A stretch of DNA of 33,541 bases from Alphaproteobacteria bacterium (GCA_012269555.1 JAAXKA010000064.1:1-33541); one strand, 5' to 3'; shown: positions 7,654-17,068, counted from the first letter of the stretch. Made by a program: numbers and translations. The notes: generated by a model not told the origin, from the sequence alone.

Positions 7654-9204
7654 ATGTCTCAGCTTAAATGGTGGGAAACAGCGGTAATTTATCAAATTTA
7701 TCCCCGCTCTTTTCAAGACTCTAATTCAGATGGCATTGGAGATCTTAATGGCATTACATCTCGTCTTGATTATATCGCAAATTTGGGCGTTGATGCCATT
7801 TGGATAAGTCCATTTTTTAAATCACCACAAAAAGATTTTGGATACGATGTCTCAGATTATTGTGATATTGCTCCGGAATATGGAACCCTAAATGATTTTG
7901 AAAGGCTTTTATCGACGGCACATTCTTTAGGTCTCAAATTAATGATTGATATCGTAGCAGCACATTCTTCTGACCAGCACCCCTATTTTCAGGAGAGCAG
8001 GCAATCAAAAAGGAATTCAAAATCAGACTGGTATCATTGGGTAGATCCTATGCCAGATGGAACACCACCAACGAATTGGCTTTCATTTTTTGGAGGCAGC
8101 GCTTGGAGTTGGGAGCCTCGACGTCAGCAATATTACTTACATAATTTCCTACCTTCTCAACCTAATTTTAATTTTAGCAATCCAAAAGTTTTAGATTATT
8201 TTGAAGAAATTGCGCGCTTTTGGTTTGATATAGGAGTAGATGGTTTCAGATTAGATGCTGTTCATACCATAAATGCGGATAAGCCTCCTTACAAAAATAA
8301 TACCCCAAATCCAAATTTTGTTTTGGGGCCTCTTCCTCTTGATCAACAACCCTTTTTCCGTCAATTACACGATTTTGCCCAGCTTAATCAGCCGGGCATA
8401 CAAGAATTCAGTGCTCGCATGAGGGTGGTCTCCGATAGTTATGATGATCGATTTCTAATGGGTGAAGTTGATGGTGATAACGAAGATGCTATGAAAGTTA
8501 GTAAATCTTTTACGGAAGATGGAAGATTACACGCGACCTATAATTTTGATTTACTAGAGTGGAATGGTCTTACTGTCGACGGAGTAAAGCAAGTAATCAA
8601 TAAAGCTGTTGAAATTTTTAATAATACGGGGAAACTGTGCTTTGCATTTTCTAACCATGACGTTCCTCGTTCTCTGTCGCGGCAACTTGCCCCATTAAAT
8701 ATAAAAAACGAGCACGGAGAGGCGTTACAGTTATTATTGCTTAAGCTTGAGAGTTGCCTTATTGGTTCCACATGCATATTTCAAGGTGAAGAACTTGCTT
8801 ATGAAGATGTAGAAGATATACCTGTAGAGGCAATGAAAGATCCCTGGGGAATAGAGTTTGCTCCAATTTTCCCTGGTCGAGATACCTGTCGCACACCAAT
8901 GGTTTGGGATGCCAATTTACCAAATGGGGGGTTTTCAGATGCCAATAAAACATGGTTACCAATTAGTAAAAAGCATTTAAAAAAAGCTGCTCTTGAGAAA
9001 GTAAAGAATGACGGTTCAACATACAATAAGTTTGCTCAATTTCTTTCATGGAGGAAAAAACAGCCTGCATTTATGCAGGCAAACAAAATTACACAGCTAT
9101 CAGGAAGTGAAAGGCAAATTATTTTTGATCGAATTTCAGATCAACAAACTTTACGTTGCTGTTTTGATTTTGATAGTTTGACAGCTTCATTTGAGGAGAT
9201 TTGA
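7654..9204 (+). CDS. aglA: Alpha-glucosidase, glycoside hydrolase family 13
   Basis: 516 residues and no signal peptide, so it acts in the cytoplasm on imported alpha-glucosides. All GH13 conserved regions are present: DIVAAHSS (region I, His104), GVDGFRLDAVH (region II, nucleophile Asp201), FLMGEVDGD (region III, acid/base Glu271) and FSNHDVPRS (region IV, Asp336). PDGTPPTNWLSFFGGSAW is characteristic of rhizobial AglA and marine HaG-type alpha-glucosidases that hydrolyse sucrose, maltose and glucosylated small alcohols. The C-terminal beta domain looks short. The gene follows aglG by three bases, with GGAGG inside aglG, and its TGA directly abuts the aglK ATG. Released products would be glucose plus the aglycone. 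Confidence 0.92.
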   Translation: MSQLKWWETAVIYQIYPRSFQDSNSDGIGDLNGITSRLDYIANLGVDAIWISPFFKSPQKDFGYDVSDYCDIAPEYGTLNDFERLLSTAHSLGLKLMIDIVAAHSSDQHPYFQESRQSKRNSKSDWYHWVDPMPDGTPPTNWLSFFGGSAWSWEPRRQQYYLHNFLPSQPNFNFSNPKVLDYFEEIARFWFDIGVDGFRLDAVHTINADKPPYKNNTPNPNFVLGPLPLDQQPFFRQLHDFAQLNQPGIQEFSARMRVVSDSYDDRFLMGEVDGDNEDAMKVSKSFTEDGRLHATYNFDLLEWNGLTVDGVKQVINKAVEIFNNTGKLCFAFSNHDVPRSLSRQLAPLNIKNEHGEALQLLLLKLESCLIGSTCIFQGEELAYEDVEDIPVEAMKDPWGIEFAPIFPGRDTCRTPMVWDANLPNGGFSDANKTWLPISKKHLKKAALEKVKNDGSTYNKFAQFLSWRKKQPAFMQANKITQLSGSERQIIFDRISDQQTLRCCFDFDSLTASFEEI

Positions 9205-10266
9205 ATGGCGCAAGTTGAGTTAAGGAATGTTAATAAATCGTTTGGGAAAACGGAAGTTATTCATAATGTTGATTTAGAGATTGAAAAAGGAGAATTTGTT
9301 GTTTTTGTTGGCCCTTCAGGATGTGGTAAATCAACTCTTCTTCGTTTGATCGCTGGCCTCGAAACACTGTCAAGTGGAGAAATTATCATTGCAGATATGC
9401 CCGTAAAAGATTTGCCACCATCAAAACGCGGTATTGCCATGGTATTTCAGTCATACGCATTGTACCCGCATATGACTGTTTTCAACAATATGGCCTTTTC
9501 ACTTAATTTACAGGGAATGACGAAAAATGAAATAAAAGACAGAGTTGACTCTGCAGCAAAAATTTTACAAATGGAGCATCTTTTGGAAAGAAGACCTGCT
9601 GCTTTGTCAGGTGGTCAGCGTCAACGAGTTGCAATAGGAAGAGCAATTGTTCGCAACCCAGAAGTGTTTTTATTTGATGAACCATTATCCAATTTAGATG
9701 CTGCATTAAGACATGACACCAGAGTAGAAATAGCTAAATTACATAATCAATTGGGTGCGACTACTATTTATGTAACGCACGACCAGGTAGAAGCTATGAC
9801 TTTAGCAGATAAGATAGTGGTTCTGAAAGACGGGGAGGTTATGCAGGTTGGCTCACCGATGGATTTATTCAATTATCCAGCTAATGAGTTTGTAGCTAGT
9901 TTCCTTGGGTCCCCAAAAATGAATTTTTTTGATGGAATTATTGTTGCAAAAAATGGAAGCGCAGGTACAGCTGATTTTAAAGGGGAAGGTATTGAGATAA
10001 AAAATATTAAACTTGTATCTCAAAAAAAAGAAAAATCAGAAACTGTAAGGCTTGGAGTCAGGCCTCAACATCTGAAAATTGATCCAAAAGGCATTATAAA
10101 TGGCAAAATCATGCTCATAGAAAAATTAGGCGTTGAAACAATAGTAGAACTTATCACAAAAACAGAAAAAACTCCTTTTCGTTTTGCCACTCAAGAGATG
10201 CTTGATTTAACAATTGGACAGGAAGTTACCTTCAGTTTTGACTCATCCAAAGTGAAACTTTTTTAA
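9205..10266 (+). CDS. aglK: Alpha-glucoside ABC transporter ATP-binding protein (MalK/UgpC type)
   Basis: 353 residues. The nucleotide-binding domain is complete: Walker [10 protein letters not shown] (36-44), Q-loop Gln82, signature LSGGQ (134-138), Walker B VFLFDEP (154-160), D-loop SNLD (162-165) and switch His192. From about residue 240 it carries the C-terminal OB/TOBE regulatory domain of the MalK group, with LGVRPQHL as a landmark. It energises AglF/AglG, and in this class one ATPase can serve several sugar transporters. The start abuts the aglA stop with no spacer and uses a GAGGAG inside aglA, which implies translational coupling. Confidence 0.93.
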   Translation: MAQVELRNVNKSFGKTEVIHNVDLEIEKGEFVVFVGPSGCGKSTLLRLIAGLETLSSGEIIIADMPVKDLPPSKRGIAMVFQSYALYPHMTVFNNMAFSLNLQGMTKNEIKDRVDSAAKILQMEHLLERRPAALSGGQRQRVAIGRAIVRNPEVFLFDEPLSNLDAALRHDTRVEIAKLHNQLGATTIYVTHDQVEAMTLADKIVVLKDGEVMQVGSPMDLFNYPANEFVASFLGSPKMNFFDGIIVAKNGSAGTADFKGEGIEIKNIKLVSQKKEKSETVRLGVRPQHLKIDPKGIINGKIMLIEKLGVETIVELITKTEKTPFRFATQEMLDLTIGQEVTFSFDSSKVKLF

Positions 10267-10278
10267 ATTAAGTATCGA

Positions 10279-11616
10279 ATGTTATCATCACTTGAGACAC
10301 ACGTTAAAAGATTGCCAGATGACTTTTTGTTTGGAGTTGCAACATCTTCTTATCAAATAGAGGGATCTAATTTTGGCGGTTGTGGTTTATCTCATTGGCA
10401 TGAATTCGCAAAAAAATCAGGACGTGTATTTAATCAAGACGATGGCACTATCGCCTGTAATCATTATCATCTATGGGAAACAGATTTGAACCTAGTTCGC
10501 GATGCTGGCTTTAAATCGTATCGATTTTCATTTTCATGGCCACGTTTGTTACCAGAAAATTCGAAAAAAATTAATCCAGAGGGCATTAGTTTTTACGATA
10601 AATTAATTGATGGTATGCTAGATCGAGGCATTAAACCTTTTGCTACCTTATATCATTGGGATTTACCTGTTAGGCATGCCAAAAAAGGCGGCTGGCAGAT
10701 GCGAGATACTGCAAATTATTTCGCAGACTACACAGATTTAATAATGCGTAGTTTTGGTGATAGACTTTTTTCTGTTGCGCCAATTAATGAGCCATGGTGC
10801 GTGGCTTGGCTAAGTCATTATTGGGGCCATCATGCACCAGGAGTTGAATCATTGTCCTCTGCTGCTAAAGCAATGCACTTTGTTCAACTAGCGCATGGTC
10901 TTTCGATACAAGTGATGAGGTCGTATGGTCATAGATATTTAGGGTGTGTATTGAACAAAGAATATGCAGTACCTTTCGATGATACAGACGAGACAGTTCG
11001 TTTGACGGATTTGTTTGATGCTATTTATAATAAATGGTTTGACCAGTCTATTTTTGCAGGTTCCTATCCAAGGGAAGCATTAGCTTTGTTTGAGGAACAT
11101 ATGCCTAATAACTACATTGATGACTTGTCTATCATTTCTCAGCCTCTGGATTGGGTTGGAACAAATTATTACACACGGTCAATTATCAAACCTGATAAAT
11201 TAGAAACAGGTATTGGATTTAGATGTATCAGGGGTGATTTACCAAAAACAGATATGGGATGGGAGATAGCACCAGAGGGATTAGCTCATTTCATAAAAAG
11301 AACTGCTGAGAATTATGCACCTCAATTGCCACATTATATTACAGAAAATGGAATGGCTTCGACTGATATAATTCAACAGGGCAAAATCAACGACATTGAT
11401 AGGGTTGATTACTTTGATCGGCATCTTCAGATAATTACAGATCTAAAATTACAAGGTGTAAATCTTGCTGGATATTTTGCTTGGTCTTTACTTGATAATT
11501 ACGAATGGGCTTATGGATATGCGAAACGGTTTGGAATCGTTCACGTTGATTATAAAACTCAGAAAAGGATGCCTAAATTAAGTTATAGAGCTTGGCAAAA
11601 GGCTCTAACACGATAG
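10279..11616 (+). CDS. bglA: Beta-glucosidase, glycoside hydrolase family 1
   Basis: 445 residues, the usual GH1 length, without a signal peptide. The N-terminal signature DFLFGVATSSYQIEG, the acid/base Glu171 in PINEPW and the nucleophile Glu356 in YITENGM are all intact. The aglycone/glucose-site end DNYEWAYGYAKRFG is also present. It hydrolyses beta-linked glucosides to glucose in the cytoplasm. It begins 12 bases after aglK with no obvious ribosome-binding site, so it is likely read as part of the agl transcript. Combining alpha- and beta-glucosidases behind one transporter suggests either a mixed substrate pool or that the following MFS protein brings in beta-glucosides. Confidence 0.93.
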   Translation: MLSSLETHVKRLPDDFLFGVATSSYQIEGSNFGGCGLSHWHEFAKKSGRVFNQDDGTIACNHYHLWETDLNLVRDAGFKSYRFSFSWPRLLPENSKKINPEGISFYDKLIDGMLDRGIKPFATLYHWDLPVRHAKKGGWQMRDTANYFADYTDLIMRSFGDRLFSVAPINEPWCVAWLSHYWGHHAPGVESLSSAAKAMHFVQLAHGLSIQVMRSYGHRYLGCVLNKEYAVPFDDTDETVRLTDLFDAIYNKWFDQSIFAGSYPREALALFEEHMPNNYIDDLSIISQPLDWVGTNYYTRSIIKPDKLETGIGFRCIRGDLPKTDMGWEIAPEGLAHFIKRTAENYAPQLPHYITENGMASTDIIQQGKINDIDRVDYFDRHLQIITDLKLQGVNLAGYFAWSLLDNYEWAYGYAKRFGIVHVDYKTQKRMPKLSYRAWQKALTR

Positions 11617-11628
11617 TTTGATCAATTA

Positions 11629-12771
11629 ATGTTTAAATTGCAATTTCTCAAAGATTGGCTAATGGTTGCTAGTGCTTTTATATTGGCAGGAAGCACTTTT
11701 GGCATTTGGGCATCCAGAATACCGGTATTCGTAATTCGTTTTGATTTAAGTCCAAAAGAATTGGGAGTATTACTGTTTTTATTAGCATTTGGTGCTATTC
11801 TTTCTTTCGCCTGTTCTGGCTTTCTCTCTGATAGATATGGAGCAGTGCGCATATCAAAAATACTAGCTTGTTTATGTCTTATTGCTTTTATTTGTTTACC
11901 ATTAGCTAGAGATTTATTGAGTTTTGGTTTTTTTTTATTTTTGTTTGGAATGTTCAATGGTGGACTAGATATCTCAATGAATGTTTGGGCGAGTGAGATT
12001 CAAAGACGGTATGAAAAACAGGTCTTATCTTCGTTCCACGCCATGTTTAGTTTTGGGGCAGGCATAGGTGCATTTTTAGGGTTTAGCGCAGCGTCTAATG
12101 AAATGTCTATTGAAGCAAATTTTTTTATAGGGGCATTTTGTTTAATACCAGTTTTAGTGCTTATTTTAAGCAGTAGTTGGCAATCAGAGAGAAAAAAGTT
12201 AGATAGATTTTTTAAACAGGTTGCATTACCAAAAAAATCGATAATTGGTTTAGGTGTTATAGCATTTTGCTCTTCTCTCGGAGAGGGGGGCGTTGCAGAT
12301 TGGAGCGCTTTATTTCTCGTTCTTGTAACTCAAGTCAGCCAAGCAGATGCAGCACTTGGATTTGGTGTTTTTTCATTTAGCATGGTTGTTTTTAGACTTA
12401 TGGGAGATAAAATTATTATAAAGTTAGGAAAAGAATTAACGGGGCGAATATCTGCGCTAACTGCTTTTTTAGGTTCTGTTCTTGTAATTCTTTCTGGTCA
12501 TTATCTTGTTATTCTTTTAGGACTTATTTTTATGGGCGCAGGGTATGCTATATTAATTCCGGTTTGTTTTAGCAGAGCGGCAGAGGATACAACTGTTACA
12601 CCTGGAGCTGCAATAGCTAGTGTATCTACATTTGGATATAGTGGTTTTTTACTTGGCCCACCCATATTGGGATTAATTGCTGACTATACATCTATCAGGG
12701 TCATTTTCGTAATATTAATGCTTCTTACAGGGGTTATTTTTGCTATGTCAAAGCAATTAAGAGCTCATTAA
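11629..12771 (+). CDS. MFS transporter, YbjJ-like
   Basis: 380 residues and strongly hydrophobic, with about 12 predicted membrane segments. The loop SGFLSDRYGAVRISK between segments 2 and 3 matches the MFS motif A (G-x-x-x-D-R-x-G). GMFNGGLDISMNVWASE is reminiscent of the YbjJ/sugar-like MFS subgroup. The gene starts 12 bases after the GH1 stop without a visible Shine-Dalgarno, so it is probably the last cistron of the agl-bgl operon. A sugar import or sugar efflux role is inferred from this position; the substrate is unknown. It converges on glycerol kinase with a 56-base gap that holds no clear terminator. Confidence 0.8.
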   Translation: MFKLQFLKDWLMVASAFILAGSTFGIWASRIPVFVIRFDLSPKELGVLLFLLAFGAILSFACSGFLSDRYGAVRISKILACLCLIAFICLPLARDLLSFGFFLFLFGMFNGGLDISMNVWASEIQRRYEKQVLSSFHAMFSFGAGIGAFLGFSAASNEMSIEANFFIGAFCLIPVLVLILSSSWQSERKKLDRFFKQVALPKKSIIGLGVIAFCSSLGEGGVADWSALFLVLVTQVSQADAALGFGVFSFSMVVFRLMGDKIIIKLGKELTGRISALTAFLGSVLVILSGHYLVILLGLIFMGAGYAILIPVCFSRAAEDTTVTPGAAIASVSTFGYSGFLLGPPILGLIADYTSIRVIFVILMLLTGVIFAMSKQLRAH

Positions 12772-12827
12772 TTAAATATACAAGACCTTTCTATTAATAA
12801 AATATTATGTTGAGATGATACCCAGAG

Positions 12828-14315
12828 TTACATAATTGAAAATCTAGTTTTCGTGACGGCTTCACTCCAATTTTCAGTTAAAATTCGTCGATTAGAGGGC
12901 GTCATATTAGGAGTGAATTTTTTTTCAAGGCGCCAGGAAGATGCAGTATTTTCAATAGAACTGAATACACCGTCTGCCAGACCAGCTAGCATTGCTGAGC
13001 CAAGAGCAGTTGTTTCTAATTGTGAAGGACGTTCTACTGTAATATCAACTATATCAGATAAAAATTGCATGAGCCAGTTGTTGGCTGCCATTCCGCCATC
13101 AACCTTTATATTTGTTGGTCTCATGCCATCTTGCGCCATTGCTGATATTAAATCATTTGTCTGATAAGCAACAGCTTCAAGAGCTGCTCTTATAAAATCT
13201 TCTGGGCTAGTGTCTCTTGTAATTCCAAAAATTGCCCCACGAGCATCAGCTGACCAATAAGGCGCACCAAGCCCAGTAAATGCAGGAACCATGTAAACCC
13301 CATTGTTACTTGCAAGCTCAGAAGCAATTTTCTCTGACTGTTTCGCATCTTTAAGCAAACCAATACCATCTCGAAGCCATTGAATAACTGCACCCGCAAC
13401 GAATATTGATCCCTCCATTGCATAAGTCTGTTTTTGATTAAGTTGCAATCCAATGGTTGTAAGCAATCTATTTGAAGACTTTAAGATTTTGCCTCCAGTA
13501 TTTAATATAACAAAGCATCCGGTTCCAAAGGTTGCTTTTACAGATCCTGGATGAAAGCACGCTTGACCAACGCTGGCACTTTGCTGGTCTCCGATGGCAG
13601 ATAATATTGGTAGTTGTTTTGATAGTCCTTTATAAGCATTTCCTAGGTTTCCAGCACAATCAACAATTTCTGGTAGTAGGGGCATTGGCACATTAAATAG
13701 TTCACATAATCGTTTATCCCATTTAGCAGTTTTTATATTAAGAAGAGACGTTCTGGATGCATTAGTTGCATCACTTATATGTTTATTTCCATTTGTAAGA
13801 CGCCAAATTAGAAAGGTTTCAATTGTACCAAATGCAAGCTCACCATTTTCGGCACGAATTCGAGCCCCTTTTACATTATCGAGAATCCATGCGATCTTTG
13901 AGGCGCTAAAATATGGGTCTATAACAAGACCAGCTTTATCTGCAATTTCATCTTCAAGTCCATTAGATATAAGTTCCTGACATCGTTTAGATGTCCGCCT
14001 GTCCTGCCAGACTATAGCTCTGTGAATAGGCTTGCCTGTTTTGCGATCCCAAATAAGAGTGGTTTCTCGCTGGTTAGTTATACCAATGCCAACAACATTT
14101 ACCCCTGCTTTTTCAGACTGAAGAAGCGCTTCATTTGCAACATTGCAAACAGATTGCCAAATTTCTTCGCCATCATGCTCAACCCATCCAGATTGCGGGA
14201 AAAATTGGGTAAACTCTTTTTGAGCTTGAGCGATAACCCCTCCAGTTTCCAAGTCGAATACAATGGCCCTGCTGCTAGTGGTTCCCTGATCAATCGACAA
14301 ATAAAACCTGTTCAT
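12828..14315 (-). CDS. glpK: Glycerol kinase
   Basis: 495 residues, full length for the FGGY-family glycerol kinase. It contains SIDQGTTSSRAIVFD at the N terminus, NQRETT (glycerol-binding Arg83 and Glu84), DPYFSASK with Tyr135, the catalytic GDQQ Asp243, and FGTGCF in the ATP domain. It phosphorylates glycerol to sn-glycerol 3-phosphate in the cytoplasm. At the E. coli fructose-1,6-bisphosphate site (Gly234, Arg236), this protein has Ser232 and Gln234, so that feedback control may be missing. AGGAGAA precedes the ATG. No glpD, glpF or glpR lies nearby. Its position beside a glucoside operon fits use of glycerol from glucosylglycerol-type substrates, which is inference. Confidence 0.95.
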   Translation of the reverse strand: MNRFYLSIDQGTTSSRAIVFDLETGGVIAQAQKEFTQFFPQSGWVEHDGEEIWQSVCNVANEALLQSEKAGVNVVGIGITNQRETTLIWDRKTGKPIHRAIVWQDRRTSKRCQELISNGLEDEIADKAGLVIDPYFSASKIAWILDNVKGARIRAENGELAFGTIETFLIWRLTNGNKHISDATNASRTSLLNIKTAKWDKRLCELFNVPMPLLPEIVDCAGNLGNAYKGLSKQLPILSAIGDQQSASVGQACFHPGSVKATFGTGCFVILNTGGKILKSSNRLLTTIGLQLNQKQTYAMEGSIFVAGAVIQWLRDGIGLLKDAKQSEKIASELASNNGVYMVPAFTGLGAPYWSADARGAIFGITRDTSPEDFIRAALEAVAYQTNDLISAMAQDGMRPTNIKVDGGMAANNWLMQFLSDIVDITVERPSQLETTALGSAMLAGLADGVFSSIENTASSWRLEKKFTPNMTPSNRRILTENWSEAVTKTRFSIM

Positions 14316-14380
14316 AATTTCAATTCTCCTGAATTATAGGTGCTCTTTTGCTAGGTTGAATAAAAAGAATGGTTTTTTGT

Positions 14381-15388
14381 TTATATTTTATAGTACGATA
14401 GATACCATTCTACAAAATTTTCTACGCCTTGCATAACTGAGGTCCCTGGTTTGAGTCCAGTCCAATTTTCTAAGCTTTGTGTATCTGAAAATGTTTCTAA
14501 AACCTCTCCTTTCTGCATGGGCAAAAAGTTTTTTTTGGCCTCTTTTCCTAGCGCTTTTTCAATCGCTGAAATATAATCCATGAGATGAGTTGGTTTCCCG
14601 TTGCCTATATTAAAAATACGCCACGGACTATTGCTTGTACTAGCATCTGGCTTTTGCGTATTATAATTAGTGCTTGTTGTTGCGGGTATATTAACTAGTT
14701 TTGTTACCGCGTGGACGACGTCGTCAATATAAGTAAAATCTCGAACCATATTACCATGATTGTAAATATCGACTGGCTTGTTTTCTAGAATGGCTTTCGT
14801 AAATTTGAAAAGAGCCATGTCTGGCCGTCCCCATGGACCATAGACAGTGAAAAAGCGAAGCCCAGTAGTAGGTATTTTAAATAAATGACTATAGCTATGC
14901 GCCATTATTTCATTCGCTTTTTTGGTTGCACCATATAAGGATATAGGATGATCAGTATTGTGGGTTTCTTTAAAAGGTTTTTCTTCATTTGAACCATATA
15001 TAGATGAAGAACTCGCGTAGATAAGATGCGATACTTTATAGTTTCTGCATGCCTCTAAAATATTAAGAAACCCAACAAGGTTACTTGAACCATAGGTATC
15101 AGGGTCAATTAGACTATACCTTACACCAGCCTGCGCAGCTAGATTAATGACACATTCTGCATTTGCCTCTAAAAATATCTCCATAATTGTGTCTTTATCT
15201 GCAATATCTTGCTTATAAAATATGAAATTCTTATAACCTGAAAGAGAATTAAGTCTATTCTGCTTTAAAGTTTGGTCATAATAAGTGTTCAGATTATCTA
15301 TTCCTGTGACATTATGTCCGTCATCGAGTAATTTCTTGCTAACATGCATCCCGATGAAACCAGCTGCACCTGTGACAATAATATTCAT
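14381..15388 (-). CDS. NAD-dependent epimerase, UDP-glucuronate 4-epimerase-like
   Basis: 335 residues, an extended short-chain dehydrogenase. The Rossmann motif is GAAGFIG (Gly7, Gly10, Gly13), the catalytic Tyr152 and Lys156 are in YGATK, and a serine-rich ASSSSIYG stretch precedes them. GIDNLNTYYDQTLKQNRL and LRFFTVYGPWGRPDMALF are hallmarks of the UDP-glucuronate epimerases that make UDP-galacturonate for capsule or lipopolysaccharide. It acts in the cytoplasm on nucleotide sugars. The gene lies 65 bases upstream of glpK in the same direction and is divergent from the heptose genes, which also serve surface polysaccharide. UDP-glucose or dTDP-sugar specificity cannot be fully excluded. 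Confidence 0.87.
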   Translation of the reverse strand: MNIIVTGAAGFIGMHVSKKLLDDGHNVTGIDNLNTYYDQTLKQNRLNSLSGYKNFIFYKQDIADKDTIMEIFLEANAECVINLAAQAGVRYSLIDPDTYGSSNLVGFLNILEACRNYKVSHLIYASSSSIYGSNEEKPFKETHNTDHPISLYGATKKANEIMAHSYSHLFKIPTTGLRFFTVYGPWGRPDMALFKFTKAILENKPVDIYNHGNMVRDFTYIDDVVHAVTKLVNIPATTSTNYNTQKPDASTSNSPWRIFNIGNGKPTHLMDYISAIEKALGKEAKKNFLPMQKGEVLETFSDTQSLENWTGLKPGTSVMQGVENFVEWYLSYYKI

Positions 15389-15624
15389 ATCTATTCCACT
15401 TTAGTATAGTTTGATTCTTTTCTACAATAATAGGTCTTTAATTCCTATTTTAATCTTTTCTTCCAGGTTAATCATAAGGTATTTTTTTAGATTAGAAGCA
15501 ACGTTTTATTTTAATGAGATCATCACTTGTTTTTTGTTAGATATTTAGTTTTATCATTGAAATAAGGTTAAAATAATGACAACTTTCTCTAATTAATTGA
15601 ACAAATTATAGATTACAATCGAGA

Positions 15625-16569
15625 ATGGTTATGATTCATGTAATTGGCGATGTTATCCTTGACCGTTATATAAATGGAACTGTTGACAGGATATCGCCTG
15701 AAGCACCAGTGCCGGTTGTGAATATGTATTCGCAAGAAAATAAGCTTGGAGGAGCAGGCAATGTTGCTAGCATGTTGTCAGATTTTAGGGCGCCGTTAAA
15801 AGTTTGGACGAGTTTTGCTTCTGATAATGCTGGTGAGTTAGTTAAAAATTTATTTATAAGCCGAAAGATTGACTTTCATAATTTCCAAAAATCAGAGGTC
15901 TCTACGTGTAAAACGCGTATTCTGGCAGGTGGGCAACAGATAGTTAGATTTGATGAAGAAAAACAATCGTTGCCTATCAGCGAGGGTGAACTTGAGTTTA
16001 TGGAATCCCAAATTAAATCTGAAGACCTAGTCATTATAAGTGATTACGATAAAGGCCTACTGCCAGCACTTGGTAATTTTTTATATGCTTTAAAGAAAAA
16101 AAACGTTGAAACATACATCGATCCAAAAAGCACTGATTTTGGTAAATATAAAAATTGTTTTTTGATAAAACCAAACCTAAAAGAGCTTGGTCTCGCGACA
16201 TCAGAAAATAAGGCATTAGACACAGACTCAAAGGTTAAATATCTGATGCAAAAATCTGAGGCTGATGTCTGCCTCTTAACAAAATCAGCTGAAGGAATGT
16301 CTTTATATCATTCGGAAGGAAGACAGGATTTTGAGATTATTCCTAGTGAAGTCTATGATGTCACAGGTGCTGGAGATACTGTAATCTCTGCTTTTGCTTT
16401 TGCGCGGTTTAAACAACTTAGTATTTCTAACTCTGCTTTATTTTCCAATTATTGTGCTGCGTATGCCGTTACGAAAATTGGATGTGCAGAAATGAATATA
16501 TCCGATTTGTCCATTATTATGTCAAATCATAAGTCGTTTATTGATATTCTTCCGGTTCTTCAGGAATAA
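15625..16569 (+). CDS. rfaE1: D-glycero-beta-D-manno-heptose-7-phosphate kinase (HldE N-domain homologue)
   Basis: 314 residues, a PfkB/ribokinase-fold sugar kinase. GDVILDRY at 8-15, DRISPEAPVPVV and LGGAGNVA (41-48) are signatures of the RfaE/HldE kinase domain. The anion hole and catalytic base are in GAGDT (248-252, Asp251). In ADP-heptose synthesis it phosphorylates heptose 7-phosphate at O-1. The adenylyltransferase partner follows as a separate gene, so this organism has the split form rather than the fused HldE of E. coli. ATG codons at 15625 and 15631 are both possible starts. The other heptose genes (gmhA, gmhB, hldD) are not in the window. Confidence 0.9.
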   Translation: MVMIHVIGDVILDRYINGTVDRISPEAPVPVVNMYSQENKLGGAGNVASMLSDFRAPLKVWTSFASDNAGELVKNLFISRKIDFHNFQKSEVSTCKTRILAGGQQIVRFDEEKQSLPISEGELEFMESQIKSEDLVIISDYDKGLLPALGNFLYALKKKNVETYIDPKSTDFGKYKNCFLIKPNLKELGLATSENKALDTDSKVKYLMQKSEADVCLLTKSAEGMSLYHSEGRQDFEIIPSEVYDVTGAGDTVISAFAFARFKQLSISNSALFSNYCAAYAVTKIGCAEMNISDLSIIMSNHKSFIDILPVLQE

Positions 16570-16573
16570 CTTA

Positions 16574-17068
16574 ATGGAATGTGCTCCAATTATCAATTTT
16601 TTACAGGTTGATAAAACCGAGAAATTATTATCGTTGATTCGAAATTGCGAGCAGCCAGTTGTATTTACAAGTGGCGTTTTCGACCTATTGCATGTAGGCC
16701 ACCTCGAGTACTTGCGGGAGGCAAAACGGTATGGCAAGTCACTTATTGTAGGTGTAAATACTGATAATTCTGCTAAGAAACTTGAAAAAGGACCTTCACG
16801 TCCTTTTAATAATGAAAATGACAGAGCGAGTCTCATTGCAAGTTTAAGATATGTTGATGGTGTGATTTTATTTAATGAAGACACACCTAACGCCCTTATT
16901 AAATTAATTAAACCTAGCTTCTTTGTAAAAGGTGGCGATTACTCAGAGACTTACCTAAGGGCCACAGATCTTTTTGGGTTAGAGAACACTGAGCTTAAAA
17001 TTATCCCGCTTAAAACCAATTACTCCTCGACGCGTTTAATCAAAAAAATTATTAAAGCTCATCAATAA
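16574..17068 (+). CDS. rfaE2: D-glycero-beta-D-manno-heptose 1-phosphate adenylyltransferase (HldE C-domain homologue)
   Basis: 164 residues from ATG 16574, chosen because AGGA at 16562-16565 is well placed and the start follows the kinase stop by four bases. An upstream in-frame ATG at 16541 would overlap the kinase gene. The nucleotidyltransferase motif TSGVFDLLHVGHLEYL includes the HxGH signature (residues 40-43), followed by VGVNTD. KGGDYS and SSTRLIKKI near the end complete the RfaE2 pattern. It transfers AMP from ATP to heptose 1-phosphate for the lipopolysaccharide inner core. It forms a two-gene operon with the kinase. Confidence 0.92.
   Translation: MECAPIINFLQVDKTEKLLSLIRNCEQPVVFTSGVFDLLHVGHLEYLREAKRYGKSLIVGVNTDNSAKKLEKGPSRPFNNENDRASLIASLRYVDGVILFNEDTPNALIKLIKPSFFVKGGDYSETYLRATDLFGLENTELKIIPLKTNYSSTRLIKKIIKAHQ

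Noticed and set aside
11622-11957. Minus-strand open frame of 111 codons
   Set aside because: It is a low-complexity Lys/Asn-rich frame antisense to the MFS gene, which has clear membrane segments and motif A.
16541-16573. Longer start for the heptose adenylyltransferase
   Set aside because: It would overlap the kinase gene by 29 bases and add a hydrophobic leader not seen in the family. The ATG at 16574 has a better ribosome-binding site.
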